Source of the DNA: Burkholderiaceae bacterium
GTDB taxonomy: Bacteria > Pseudomonadota > Gammaproteobacteria > Burkholderiales > Burkholderiaceae_A
Assembly: GCA_018882785.1 (NCBI GenBank)
Contig: VERI01000005.1
Coordinates: forward strand, 26,435-90,434
DNA length: 64,000 nt
Reading direction: 5' to 3'
Shown: positions 55,624 through 63,539 of the stretch, piece by piece
Position numbering within the stretch: the first letter of the stretch is position 1
Layout of the letters: each line of letters opens with the position of its first letter
Position numbers and translations under genes: made by a program
The notes under the pieces: generated by a model
Told to the model about the DNA's origin: nothing
Databases searched by the model: none
Seen by the model: the letters and a program-made list of their open reading frames with translations, nothing else

Positions 55624-56580
55624 ATGGCTGTATTTACCCCCGTACCCGAGGGCTCCCTTCGATCACTGCTAAGCCAATTTGATTGTGGCGACCTGGTCGG
55701 CTTTGAGGGCATCGCCTCCGGCATTGAGAACACCAACTACTTTGTCGACACGACTGCCGGCCGGTTCGTGCTGACCCTGTTTGAAAAACTCACCGCAGCC
55801 CAGCTTCCGTTTTATCTCGAACTGATGCGCCATCTCGCAGATCGCGGCGTGGCCTGCCCCAAACCAATGGCCGATCGCAGCGGCGCGATTCTGCATCAAT
55901 GCGAATCAAAACCCGCCTCACTTGCCACCCGCTTAAAAGGCCAGTGGCAGCCACACCCCTCGCCAGCCCATTGCAAAACACTGGGCGCAGCAATCGCAAG
56001 CGCCCATCTCGCGGTCGCCGACTACCCCGGATCTCAGCCTAACCTTCGAGGCCTCGCATGGTGGAAGCAGACCGTGCCACAGATCCTGCCGTTTCTCTCT
56101 GGCCCGCAGGCTGACCTCATCCGCGATGAGCTGCAGGCGCAGAGTGACTTTGCCGCCCAGCCGATAGCGCAAGGCCTACCCCGAGGGGCCGTGCATGCAG
56201 ATTTATTTCGTGACAATGTGCTTTTTGAAGAAACCCCAGCAGGTCCAAGGCTTGGCGGCTTTATTGATTTCTACTTTGCTGGCGTTGATAGCTTCGTATT
56301 TGATCTGGCGGTAGCCGCAAACGATTGGTGTATCCCGCAAGATGATGCCGATGATGGCTCACTGCTACAGACCCATGTCGATGCGCTACTGGCCGGCTAT
56401 GAGTCGGTGCGGCCCCTTTCCGATGCCGAGCGCCATGCATGGCCCATGAGCCTGCGGGCAGCAGCCTATCGATTCTGGGTATCCAGACTCTTCGACTGGC
56501 ATCTGCCCAGAAATGCCGCCATGCTCACACCGAAAGACCCATCACACTTTGAGCGCGTGCTCAGAAAACGTCGAACATAA
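55624..56580 (+). CDS. thrB: Homoserine kinase, phosphotransferase (ThrB type II) fold
   Basis: A 318-residue protein-kinase-like homoserine kinase, the form found in many beta- and gammaproteobacteria. The opening MAVFTPVPEGSLRSLLSQF, the ATP-lysine region GRFVLTLFE and the catalytic loop HADLFRDNVLF followed by GFIDFYFAG are diagnostic. It phosphorylates homoserine in threonine synthesis. It lies four bases after the reductase gene. In relatives thrB is often followed by a BPSS1780-type gene, so the carboxylate genes may have been inserted around an older pair. Confidence 0.92.
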   Translation: MAVFTPVPEGSLRSLLSQFDCGDLVGFEGIASGIENTNYFVDTTAGRFVLTLFEKLTAAQLPFYLELMRHLADRGVACPKPMADRSGAILHQCESKPASLATRLKGQWQPHPSPAHCKTLGAAIASAHLAVADYPGSQPNLRGLAWWKQTVPQILPFLSGPQADLIRDELQAQSDFAAQPIAQGLPRGAVHADLFRDNVLFEETPAGPRLGGFIDFYFAGVDSFVFDLAVAANDWCIPQDDADDGSLLQTHVDALLAGYESVRPLSDAERHAWPMSLRAAAYRFWVSRLFDWHLPRNAAMLTPKDPSHFERVLRKRRT

Positions 56581-56585
56581 TCCTC

Positions 56586-57395
56586 ATGCAACTCAGATCA
56601 GAGCCCAGAATTCTGGAATCCAAAGTCGGCCAAGGATGGCTGGCAGATGGATTTCGGTTGTTTCACCGTCAGCCACTCGGCTGGACGCTGATTCTTTTCA
56701 TTTATTGGGCTGCCATGCTGATGGCGGCCTTTATTCCGATCTTCGGGCTGGTATTGCCGCTGCTGCTCACCCCCGGTCTATCCATGGGGTTTATTGAGAT
56801 ATCCCGCGCCATTGATGAGCGTAGATCGCCCAAGCCACCGCTGCTGATTACCGCATTTATATCGCCTCAGGCGAAAGCTATTCTGATGCTGGGCGTCTGG
56901 TACATACTCGAAATCGCTGCAATTCTCCTGATAAGTCTGCTCATCGATGATGGCGCACTAATGGACTGGATCACGGCTGGAGAGATGCCCAAACCCGAAC
57001 AGATAGCGGCAGTACAGACCGCAGGCGTGATCTCCTTTGCGCTCTACATTCCCGTGATGATGGCGTTTTGGTTTGCGCCCCAGCTTGTGCTCTGGTCTGG
57101 CTATAGCCCCGTCAAAGCCCTGTTCTATAGCTTTTTTGCCGTATGGAGAAATAAAGGCGCGTTCGTACGCTATGCGATCACCTGGATCGGGCTAACACTA
57201 TTCATCGGCGTATTCATGGCACTTTTCAACGAAATACTCGATATGAAGCCGAACACGGTAACGGCATTTCTATTTCCAATTACGATGATTCTGATGGCAG
57301 TGGCCCATGGGTCTTTTTATGCCAGCACCAAGGCAGTATTCGGCATCTCCGAAGACGATGCCCCCAGCGAATCCAGCCCTGAGCATCCTGAATAG
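56586..57395 (+). CDS. BPSS1780 family membrane protein
   Basis: A 269-residue membrane protein with about six hydrophobic segments in pairs and an acidic C-terminal tail. GWTLILFIYWAAMLMAAFIP and LLTPGLSMGFIEISRAIDERRSP follow the pattern of the BPSS1780 family, which is found mainly in betaproteobacteria. No function is known. It follows thrB by five bases and precedes gntR by two, so it is co-transcribed with both. Confidence 0.78.
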   Translation: MQLRSEPRILESKVGQGWLADGFRLFHRQPLGWTLILFIYWAAMLMAAFIPIFGLVLPLLLTPGLSMGFIEISRAIDERRSPKPPLLITAFISPQAKAILMLGVWYILEIAAILLISLLIDDGALMDWITAGEMPKPEQIAAVQTAGVISFALYIPVMMAFWFAPQLVLWSGYSPVKALFYSFFAVWRNKGAFVRYAITWIGLTLFIGVFMALFNEILDMKPNTVTAFLFPITMILMAVAHGSFYASTKAVFGISEDDAPSESSPEHPE

Positions 57396-57397
57396 CC

Positions 57398-58090
57398 ATG
57401 ACACAAAAAATCAGATTGAAAAAATCTGAAGAAGGCGGGCTTGGCGATCAGGCCTATGCAGCACTGAAGACCGCATTACTTGCCGGACGCTACGCTCCCG
57501 GTGAAAAGTTAGTGCTACGAACAGTCGCCGAAGCCTTAGACATCAGCCTTACGCCGGTGCGAGATGCTATCAATCGACTGATTGCCGAGAAAATTCTTGA
57601 TCGGGGCGGCATCGGACAGGGAGGGGGCGCAACAGTGCCTTTAATCGATGCCAGCCAATTCAATCAGTTGATGATCGTTCGCGCATCACTGGAGCCCCTG
57701 GCAACCTCCGTTGCAGCCGGAGTTGCCTCCGCCAAGGCTCTCGATGACATTGAGCAACACCTGCAGGACATGAAGAATTCAGTCGAAAAAAATAGACTGG
57801 ATCGATATCTCGATGCCCACCATCGATTTCATTTCAGTATTTATCGGGCGGCACAGATGCCGATCATTCTGGAGATGATCGAATCTGCATGGCTCAGATG
57901 CGGTCCGACACTGACCCTCGCCCTGCCAGAGTACATCCCGAGTCTTAAGCGATACCCGTTTCATCTCACGGCACTGAAAGCCCTCAGAAAGAAAAACCCC
58001 GAACAGGCCGCGGCCGCCATCCGGGCAGACATTGAGAGCGCCCGCACCGACATCGTGGCAATGCTCGCGGCCGACGCCACCGTCCGCTAG
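57398..58090 (+). CDS. GntR family transcriptional regulator, FCD type
   Basis: A 230-residue regulator. The N-terminal winged helix (LGDQAYAALKTALLAGRYAPG, then LDISLTPVRDAINRLIAE) is typical of GntR proteins. The C-terminal helical FCD domain shows RASLEPLATSVAA, DAHHRFHFSIYRAA and a late His in YPFHLTALKALRKK; Asp/His residues there usually hold a metal and an acid ligand. It most likely represses the Bug receptor and catabolic genes just downstream until the substrate appears. The palindrome at 58184-58207 is a candidate operator. Confidence 0.9.
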   Translation: MTQKIRLKKSEEGGLGDQAYAALKTALLAGRYAPGEKLVLRTVAEALDISLTPVRDAINRLIAEKILDRGGIGQGGGATVPLIDASQFNQLMIVRASLEPLATSVAAGVASAKALDDIEQHLQDMKNSVEKNRLDRYLDAHHRFHFSIYRAAQMPIILEMIESAWLRCGPTLTLALPEYIPSLKRYPFHLTALKALRKKNPEQAAAAIRADIESARTDIVAMLAADATVR

Positions 58091-58183
58091 GCCACGCCAG
58101 CCGCCCAACCGCACGCGATCCGCAAAAACCCTGACGGGCTCAGGGTGACACGTCGAATCGTTTTGCCCGACCCTGCAGGCCGC

Positions 58184-58207
58184 CCCTGATTGTTATAACA
58201 TTCAGGG
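58184..58207. promoter_or_regulatory. Candidate GntR operator palindrome
   Basis: A 24-bp near-perfect palindrome centred on TGTTATAACA (58191-58200), with CCCTGA and TCAGGG as outer arms and one mismatch per half. It lies 25 bases before the receptor start codon, between the regulator gene and its presumed target. GntR/FCD proteins bind short inverted repeats of about this size. Confidence 0.55.
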
Positions 58208-58231
58208 CTTGAACATTTGGGAGTCAATACA

Positions 58232-59227
58232 ATGCAACGACGTCATTTCCACAAATCCCTGATCGCCGCCCTGGCGGGACTCGCATTCTCTAGCCTTGCC
58301 CCAGCTGCAATGGCGCAGGCGGCCTTTCCGGGCAATAAGCCGATCCGCCTGATTGTTCCCTGGAATGCAGGTGGTTCCAACGATATCGCCGCACGTGCCA
58401 TCAGCAACATCCTCTCCGAGCAAGGCATTCGTGTGATTGTGGAGAATGTTCCTGGCGCTACCGGATCTATTGGTATGACGCGTGTCGCAAATGCAGACCC
58501 GGATGGATACACCGTTGGCATGGGCACAAGCTCGACACTCTCGCTCATTGCCCAGAATCTCACCAATCTGAAAAGTGAACAATTTGCCCCGATCGCACGG
58601 GTAACAACAGACCCATTGGTGCTCTTGGTTTCGACCAAGGGGCCGGCCACAGATGTCGATTCCTTTCTGGCCCATGTAAAGAAAAACCCTGGAAAGATTA
58701 CGATCGGCACACCCGGCAATAACAACCTGAATCACTACTTCGCCATCATGACCGGCCGGGTAGCGGGTACGGAGATCATCGCCACACCCTACACGGGTGG
58801 CTCCAAGGTCGTGGTAGATCTGGCCGGACGCCAGATCGATGCAGCGGTGCTCAAGCCCTCGGAGAGCAAAAGCCAGATGGATGCCGGCCTGGTCAAGCCC
58901 ATCGCCGTTTTTGCCGATGAGCGTCTAAAGGCATTGCCCAATGTGCCGACCTTTAAAGAAAAAGGGATGAATGTCTATCCCTACGGCCCCCTGGTGCAGA
59001 TGGCTTATCTGGTCGCGCCCGCGGGCACACCGATCCAGATCCGCGAGCGGCTCACCACCATCTTCAGCAGCGCCATTCTGAGCCCGAAATTCAGAGCCCT
59101 GGCTGCCGAAGGCGGCGCGCTGGTCGATGATCTGACCGGCCTGGCATTAAACCGAGAGATTGAGACCGTGCAGAAATCCCTCGGCGAGGTCGCCAAGAAA
59201 GTCTTCCCGCCCACCGATAAGAAGTAA
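58232..59227 (+). CDS. Bug/TctC-family tricarboxylate receptor
   Basis: A 331-residue periplasmic solute-binding protein. The signal peptide has a mixed Tat/Sec look (MQRRHFHKSLIAALAGLAF) ending SLAPAAMAQA. The mature fold starts KPIRLIVPWNAGGSNDIAAR, and ENVPGATGSIG is the Bug loop that clasps the carboxylate. It should serve TctBA encoded 5 kb upstream. The start is ATG 58232 behind GGGAG. A terminator-like hairpin follows the gene, which would favour high receptor expression over the enzymes. Confidence 0.92.
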   Translation: MQRRHFHKSLIAALAGLAFSSLAPAAMAQAAFPGNKPIRLIVPWNAGGSNDIAARAISNILSEQGIRVIVENVPGATGSIGMTRVANADPDGYTVGMGTSSTLSLIAQNLTNLKSEQFAPIARVTTDPLVLLVSTKGPATDVDSFLAHVKKNPGKITIGTPGNNNLNHYFAIMTGRVAGTEIIATPYTGGSKVVVDLAGRQIDAAVLKPSESKSQMDAGLVKPIAVFADERLKALPNVPTFKEKGMNVYPYGPLVQMAYLVAPAGTPIQIRERLTTIFSSAILSPKFRALAAEGGALVDDLTGLALNREIETVQKSLGEVAKKVFPPTDKK

Positions 59228-59249
59228 GACAGGTTTAAGCCATCTCATA

Positions 59250-59280
59250 TCGGGCGCATCAGCGCCCGATTTATTCTTCT
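59250..59280 (+). terminator. Hairpin terminator/attenuator after receptor gene
   Basis: TCGGGCGC (59250-59257) and GCGCCCGA (59262-59269) form an 8-bp perfect stem with a 4-base loop, followed by the mixed tract TTTATTCTTCT. The tract is less uniform than in a strong terminator, so partial readthrough to the downstream catabolic genes is plausible. Confidence 0.75.
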
Positions 59281-59293
59281 AAAGCAATACGCT

Positions 59294-60436
59294 ATGTCCA
59301 CCATTAAAAAAATTACCTGCCACGTCGTCAGTGCTCCCGTTCAGCGGCCATTTACATCATCACGGGGATGGCTGTATAAGACCCGGGGCTCCTGCATCGT
59401 GGAGATTGAAACCGCCGACGGCATCACCGGCTGGGGCGAGTGTTATGGCCCATCCCATGTCGCCAAAAGCTATATCGAAACGCAGCTCGGGCCTCGCGTG
59501 ATTGGCCGTGACCCCTTTGATATCGAAGTCATCTGGGAAGACCTGTACAACCGGATCAAAGACTATGGCGGAAAAGGCATGGTCACCTCCGCCATGAGCG
59601 GGATTGATATCGCCCTCTGGGATATTGTGGGGAAACAATGCGGAAAGCCAATTCATAAACTGATTGGCGGGGCCTATCGCACCCAGGTGACGTCCTATGC
59701 AACCGGCCTTTATTTCATCGATATGGACCGACTAATCGAAGAGGCTGTCGAGGAGGCGCAGGGCTATGTCGAAGAGGGATTCGTTGCGATCAAAATGAAA
59801 ATCGGGCTTGGCTCACCTAAGCTGGATATCGCCCGGGTCGAGGCCGTACGCAAAGCGATTGGCGACGATATTCGGCTTATGGTCGATGCCAATCACTGTT
59901 TCACAGTACCGCAGGCAATCCGACTTGGCCGTGAACTCGAGAAGTTGAACGTGGAATGGTTTGAAGAGCCGATCTCCCCCGAAGATCTTGATGGCTACAT
60001 CGAAGTCACCCGAGCCCTGGATATGGCTGTTGCAGGCGGTGAAAACGAATTCACCCGCTGGGGATTCCGAGATATCGTGGTGCGCAAGGCGATGGATATC
60101 ATTCAGCCCGATGTCTGCGCTGCCGGCGGAATTACGGAATGTAAAAAGATTGCCACCCTGGCCAGTGCCCACGGTGTCGAGTGTGTACCCCATGCATGGG
60201 GATCGGCTATCGGCCTGGCCGCGACCCTACACTTTCTAGCGGCCTTACCGGATCAGCCGCCCAGTTTTCGTCCAATGCCCCCACTGCTGGAATTTGAGCA
60301 GTGCGAAAATCCGTTCCGTGATTTCTTATCCGTCACGCCAATCGTTCAACGGCGTGGTGTGGTCGATATCCCAACCGGGCCAGGACTCGGAATCGAGATT
60401 AACCGCGCAATACTGGATCAATATCGGGTAGCCTGA
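59294..60436 (+). CDS. Enolase-superfamily enzyme, mandelate racemase type, no. 1
   Basis: A 380-residue member of the mandelate racemase / muconate lactonising family. The catalytic set is complete: K-x-K in IKMKIG, metal ligands in MVDANH, EWFEEP and AGGENEF, then QPDVCAAGG and the acid/base His in CVPHAWGS. The closing PTGPGLGIEINR resembles, from memory, D-galactarolactone cycloisomerase. A sugar-acid dehydratase or cycloisomerase role is inferred. It probably acts on the acid imported by TctABC. Confidence 0.85.
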   Translation: MSTIKKITCHVVSAPVQRPFTSSRGWLYKTRGSCIVEIETADGITGWGECYGPSHVAKSYIETQLGPRVIGRDPFDIEVIWEDLYNRIKDYGGKGMVTSAMSGIDIALWDIVGKQCGKPIHKLIGGAYRTQVTSYATGLYFIDMDRLIEEAVEEAQGYVEEGFVAIKMKIGLGSPKLDIARVEAVRKAIGDDIRLMVDANHCFTVPQAIRLGRELEKLNVEWFEEPISPEDLDGYIEVTRALDMAVAGGENEFTRWGFRDIVVRKAMDIIQPDVCAAGGITECKKIATLASAHGVECVPHAWGSAIGLAATLHFLAALPDQPPSFRPMPPLLEFEQCENPFRDFLSVTPIVQRRGVVDIPTGPGLGIEINRAILDQYRVA

Positions 60437-60441
60437 GCGTT

Positions 60442-61341
60442 ATGCGATTCGTCTCTCTGCGCACATCACAGCATGGCCAGGCCGTCGGAGTCGTCATCGC
60501 ACCTGACCAAGTGCTGGATCTCAGTCATCCGGCACTCGCAAGCCGATTTCCTGACGGCCGATGGACACTTAAACAACTGATCGAAGAAGGCCTATCGGAC
60601 TGGTCCAAAAGAATCGCCGACTGGCCAACACCTGCAGAGGCAGTCCAGCCGCTCTCCGCCGCGCAGCTATTGGCGCCGATTGGCAGATCCAATAAGGTAA
60701 TGGGGGCTGCCTATAACTTCACAGATGCCCTAAAAGAGCGTGAGATGTCGCCGCCCGCTGAGCCTGTCGTATTTTTTCGATCGGGCAGCACCATAATTGG
60801 TCCCACCGCACCGATTCTTATTCCGCCCGATGTCGGAAACGTGGGCTATGAGGGTGAACTTGCAGTCGTGATTGGCCGGCATGCCATGTCCGTGAAAGAA
60901 GAGCATGCCATGGCCTATGTCGCCGGCTACATGGCCCACAACGATGTCAGCGGCAGCGGTCTGATCAAACAAGACCAGGGCAACTTCGTTCGCGGGAAAA
61001 ATCTTCCTGCATCCGCTCCCTGCGGACCCTGGCTTGCCACTGCTGATGAAATCGATGATCCGCACAACCTCAGTATCGAACTGGATATCGACGGCCGGCC
61101 GCTACAGCGCGGCCACACCAGCACTATGCTATTTAAAATTCCGCAGCTGATTTCCTGGATCTCACACCGTGTGCCCTTGGAGCCCGGAGACATCATTGCC
61201 ACGGGAACACCCGCTGGCACCGCCGCTAGTCACTCGCCGGCAGCCTGGCTCACACCCGGCCAGGTGGTGAGCGTCCGTGTCCAGGGACTCGGCGAGCTGC
61301 GCAACCCCACTGAAAAAGGAGCAGCCTTTCTTGCCAACTAG
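60442..61341 (+). CDS. Fumarylacetoacetate hydrolase family protein
   Basis: A 299-residue FAH-fold protein with the C-terminal catalytic domain. YEGELAVVIGRHA carries the metal Glu residues, and GYMAHNDVSGSG and QGNFVRGKNLPASAPCGP line the active site. It ends in GDIIATGTPAG. Members hydrolyse C-C bonds, decarboxylate or dehydrate keto acids such as 2-keto-3-deoxy sugar acids. The neighbouring racemase-family enzymes make a keto-deoxy-acid step likely. It starts five bases after the preceding gene and overlaps the next by 11. Confidence 0.85.
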   Translation: MRFVSLRTSQHGQAVGVVIAPDQVLDLSHPALASRFPDGRWTLKQLIEEGLSDWSKRIADWPTPAEAVQPLSAAQLLAPIGRSNKVMGAAYNFTDALKEREMSPPAEPVVFFRSGSTIIGPTAPILIPPDVGNVGYEGELAVVIGRHAMSVKEEHAMAYVAGYMAHNDVSGSGLIKQDQGNFVRGKNLPASAPCGPWLATADEIDDPHNLSIELDIDGRPLQRGHTSTMLFKIPQLISWISHRVPLEPGDIIATGTPAGTAASHSPAAWLTPGQVVSVRVQGLGELRNPTEKGAAFLAN

Positions 61342-62290
61342 ACCAAAGATTCTGCTCACCAATGCCATGCATCCTGAGATTCAACGAGAGCTGGCAATGG
61401 ACCACGACATTGTTGTTGCGCCCGATACGCAATTCGCCACGCTGAATCGGCTCATTGAAGATGTCGATGGACTGATTGTTCGCAGTCAGCTTCCCCCAGA
61501 TATCTTTGAGCATGCCACCCGGCTACGGGCGGTGGTCCGGCACGGCGTCGGCCTCGACATGATTCCCGTTGCACAGGCCACAATCAAAAAAATACCCGTC
61601 GCCAATCTGCCGGGTTCAAATAGCGCCAGCGTGGCGGAATTCTGTCTTGCGGCCATGCTGCACTTTCGTCGCCGACTCAGCAGCATTGACCAGACACTGC
61701 GCTCGGGCGGCTGGGCCAAGGCCCGGCCTATGGCCGACACATCTGCTGAACTGACCCAGTCTGTCTGCGGCATCGTCGGAGTAGGCGCAATTGGGTCTTA
61801 CATCGCCAACATCACGAACGCCTTGGGCATGCAGGTACTCGGCCTGACGCGTTCACCCAACAAACTGCCCGCCCATGTGCAGGCCGCTACTAAAGCCGAG
61901 CTCTTTCAAAGCGCTGATGTGATCGTGCTGTCCTGCCCGCTGAATGATCAGACACGGGGCTTGGTCGATCAGGCCGCAATCGCCCTGATGAAGCCCAATG
62001 CGATTCTGATTAATGTGGCCCGAGGGCCTGTTGTGGATACAACTGCCCTGATTAGCGCACTCAAAGCAGGCCGAATTGCCGGAGCTGCATTGGATGTCCA
62101 CGACCAGCAGCCCCTCAACGGCAAGGAGCCGAGCTTTGACTGTCCGAATCTGCTGCTGACACCCCATGTCGCGGCGATTACCGATAGCAGCATGCGCGCC
62201 ATGAGCCGTGGCTCTGCGGACACACTTCGGGCAATTCTTCGTGGCGAGCGGCCTGCCAATATCTGTAACCCTGAGATCTTCTCCCTCTAA
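61331..62290 (+). CDS. D-2-hydroxyacid dehydrogenase family protein
   Basis: A 319-residue NAD-dependent dehydrogenase. The Rossmann motif CGIVGVGAIGSYIANI, the catalytic Arg in INVARGPVVDT and the His in LLTPHVAA are present. The usual DVxExEP segment that carries the catalytic Glu reads DVHDQQP, so the Glu is replaced by Asp or Gln. This may lower or change activity. The start is TTG 61331 behind AAAGGAG; ATG 61367 is an alternative. It presumably reduces or oxidises a 2-keto/2-hydroxy acid in the pathway. Confidence 0.82.
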   Translation: MPTRPKILLTNAMHPEIQRELAMDHDIVVAPDTQFATLNRLIEDVDGLIVRSQLPPDIFEHATRLRAVVRHGVGLDMIPVAQATIKKIPVANLPGSNSASVAEFCLAAMLHFRRRLSSIDQTLRSGGWAKARPMADTSAELTQSVCGIVGVGAIGSYIANITNALGMQVLGLTRSPNKLPAHVQAATKAELFQSADVIVLSCPLNDQTRGLVDQAAIALMKPNAILINVARGPVVDTTALISALKAGRIAGAALDVHDQQPLNGKEPSFDCPNLLLTPHVAAITDSSMRAMSRGSADTLRAILRGERPANICNPEIFSL

Positions 62291-62309
62291 TTAAATTTTT
62301 GCCATCACT

Positions 62310-63452
62310 ATGAAAATCGCCAGTCTTCGCGCAGTTCCGATCTCTTTCCCGGTACCTGAAAATCAGTCGGTTCGTCTTGGTATCGGCCGCAGTGTCAAAC
62401 GCGATGCGGTGCTGGTACGGATCGAAACCAGTGACGGCCATGTTGGATGGGGAGAGGCCCACCACGGCCGCTGCCCGGGGGCAATCGCAAAACTGATCGA
62501 CACCACCATGGGCGAACTCATTCTCGGCATGGATGCAATGGATGTGAACGGCGTATGGGCCAAGGTCTACAAAATGCAGCTGGCAAGCCACGGCATGGGC
62601 GCAGCCGCTGCACTCGCACTCAGCGGTATCGATATGGCGCTTTGGCATATTCGTACCCAGGTGGCCAATATGTCGCTGCTGCAAATGCTCGGCGGCACAC
62701 CCAAGCCGATCAAAGCGTATGCGGGCGGTATCGCACTCGGGTGGCAGGATCCAAAGGCCCTGGTCGAAGAGGCCAAACGTCATATCGCCAGCGGCTATCG
62801 GGCCCTGAAACTGCGGATGGGAGATACGCCCAAACGTGATATCGAACGCGTGATTGCAGTGCGCGCAGGCGTAGGTGATGACATCGAGTTGCTGACCGAT
62901 GCCAATACCAACTACTCACTGGATGATGTTCGCCGCGTGATGCCCGCATTTGAAGATGCCAATGTGGCCTGGCTTGAAGAGCCATTTCCGCCCCAAGACC
63001 GACGGGCCTATGCCCAGGCCGCCCAGCTTGGCCGCGTGCCGCTTGCGGCTGGAGAAAACCACTTTACCCGTTACGATTTTCAGACCCTGATCGAAGATGG
63101 CCACGTTCGCTTCATGCAGCCAGATCTCTCCAAAACGGGTGGCATCACAGAGGCGCTGCGCATCGCGGCGATGGCCAGCGCAGTCAAGCTCACGATTAAT
63201 CCCCACACCTCCGCAACCGCGTTGAATATGGCCAACAGCATTCAGTTTCTCTGTGCGATTGATAATCCGGGCTATTTCGAAGGTGACGTTACCACCCTGA
63301 ATCCATTTCGCGACCATCTCACCGACAAACCACCCTACGCGCTCGATCAAAACGGCTGCGTTCATGCACTGGAGGGCGTCGGTGTTGGCCTAAAGGTCGA
63401 TGAAAAGTTTATTGCAGCACACCCCCTGATTGAGGGTCCCTGCTACGTTTAA
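62310..63452 (+). CDS. Enolase-superfamily enzyme, mandelate racemase type, no. 2
   Basis: A second 380-residue mandelate racemase family protein, clearly different in sequence from the one at 59294. Catalytic elements are LKLRMG (K-x-R rather than K-x-K), metal ligands in TDANTNY, AWLEEPF and AAGENHF, MQPDLSKTGG and the His of INPHTSATA. The change of the second Lys to Arg could alter which face of the substrate is deprotonated. It is likely a dehydratase or epimerase for a related sugar acid. It is the last gene of the cluster. Confidence 0.83.
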   Translation: MKIASLRAVPISFPVPENQSVRLGIGRSVKRDAVLVRIETSDGHVGWGEAHHGRCPGAIAKLIDTTMGELILGMDAMDVNGVWAKVYKMQLASHGMGAAAALALSGIDMALWHIRTQVANMSLLQMLGGTPKPIKAYAGGIALGWQDPKALVEEAKRHIASGYRALKLRMGDTPKRDIERVIAVRAGVGDDIELLTDANTNYSLDDVRRVMPAFEDANVAWLEEPFPPQDRRAYAQAAQLGRVPLAAGENHFTRYDFQTLIEDGHVRFMQPDLSKTGGITEALRIAAMASAVKLTINPHTSATALNMANSIQFLCAIDNPGYFEGDVTTLNPFRDHLTDKPPYALDQNGCVHALEGVGVGLKVDEKFIAAHPLIEGPCYV

Positions 63453-63461
63453 AGAATGGCG

Positions 63462-63539
63462 AATCTGCGCGCGCAGTAAAAGCAGATTACGTCCGCTCTC
63501 TATTACGCTTGCTCGTTATTACGCAGGTGCGATGTTACG
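63462..63539. repeat. 16-bp periodic array and palindrome at the cluster end
   Basis: (A/G)TTACG recurs at 63486, 63502, 63518 and 63534, exactly 16 bases apart. The last copy runs into the uvrD stop codon. Just before it are AATCTGC (63462-63468) with GCAGATT (63482-63488), which can form a 7-bp stem, and the perfect palindrome CTGCGCGCGCAG (63465-63476). The spacer is 82 bases, between convergent genes. Confidence 0.65.

Noticed and set aside
62178..62783. 201-codon minus-strand frame at the junction of the dehydrogenase and second enolase-superfamily gene
   Set aside because: It spans two real genes on the other strand and shows no family features.
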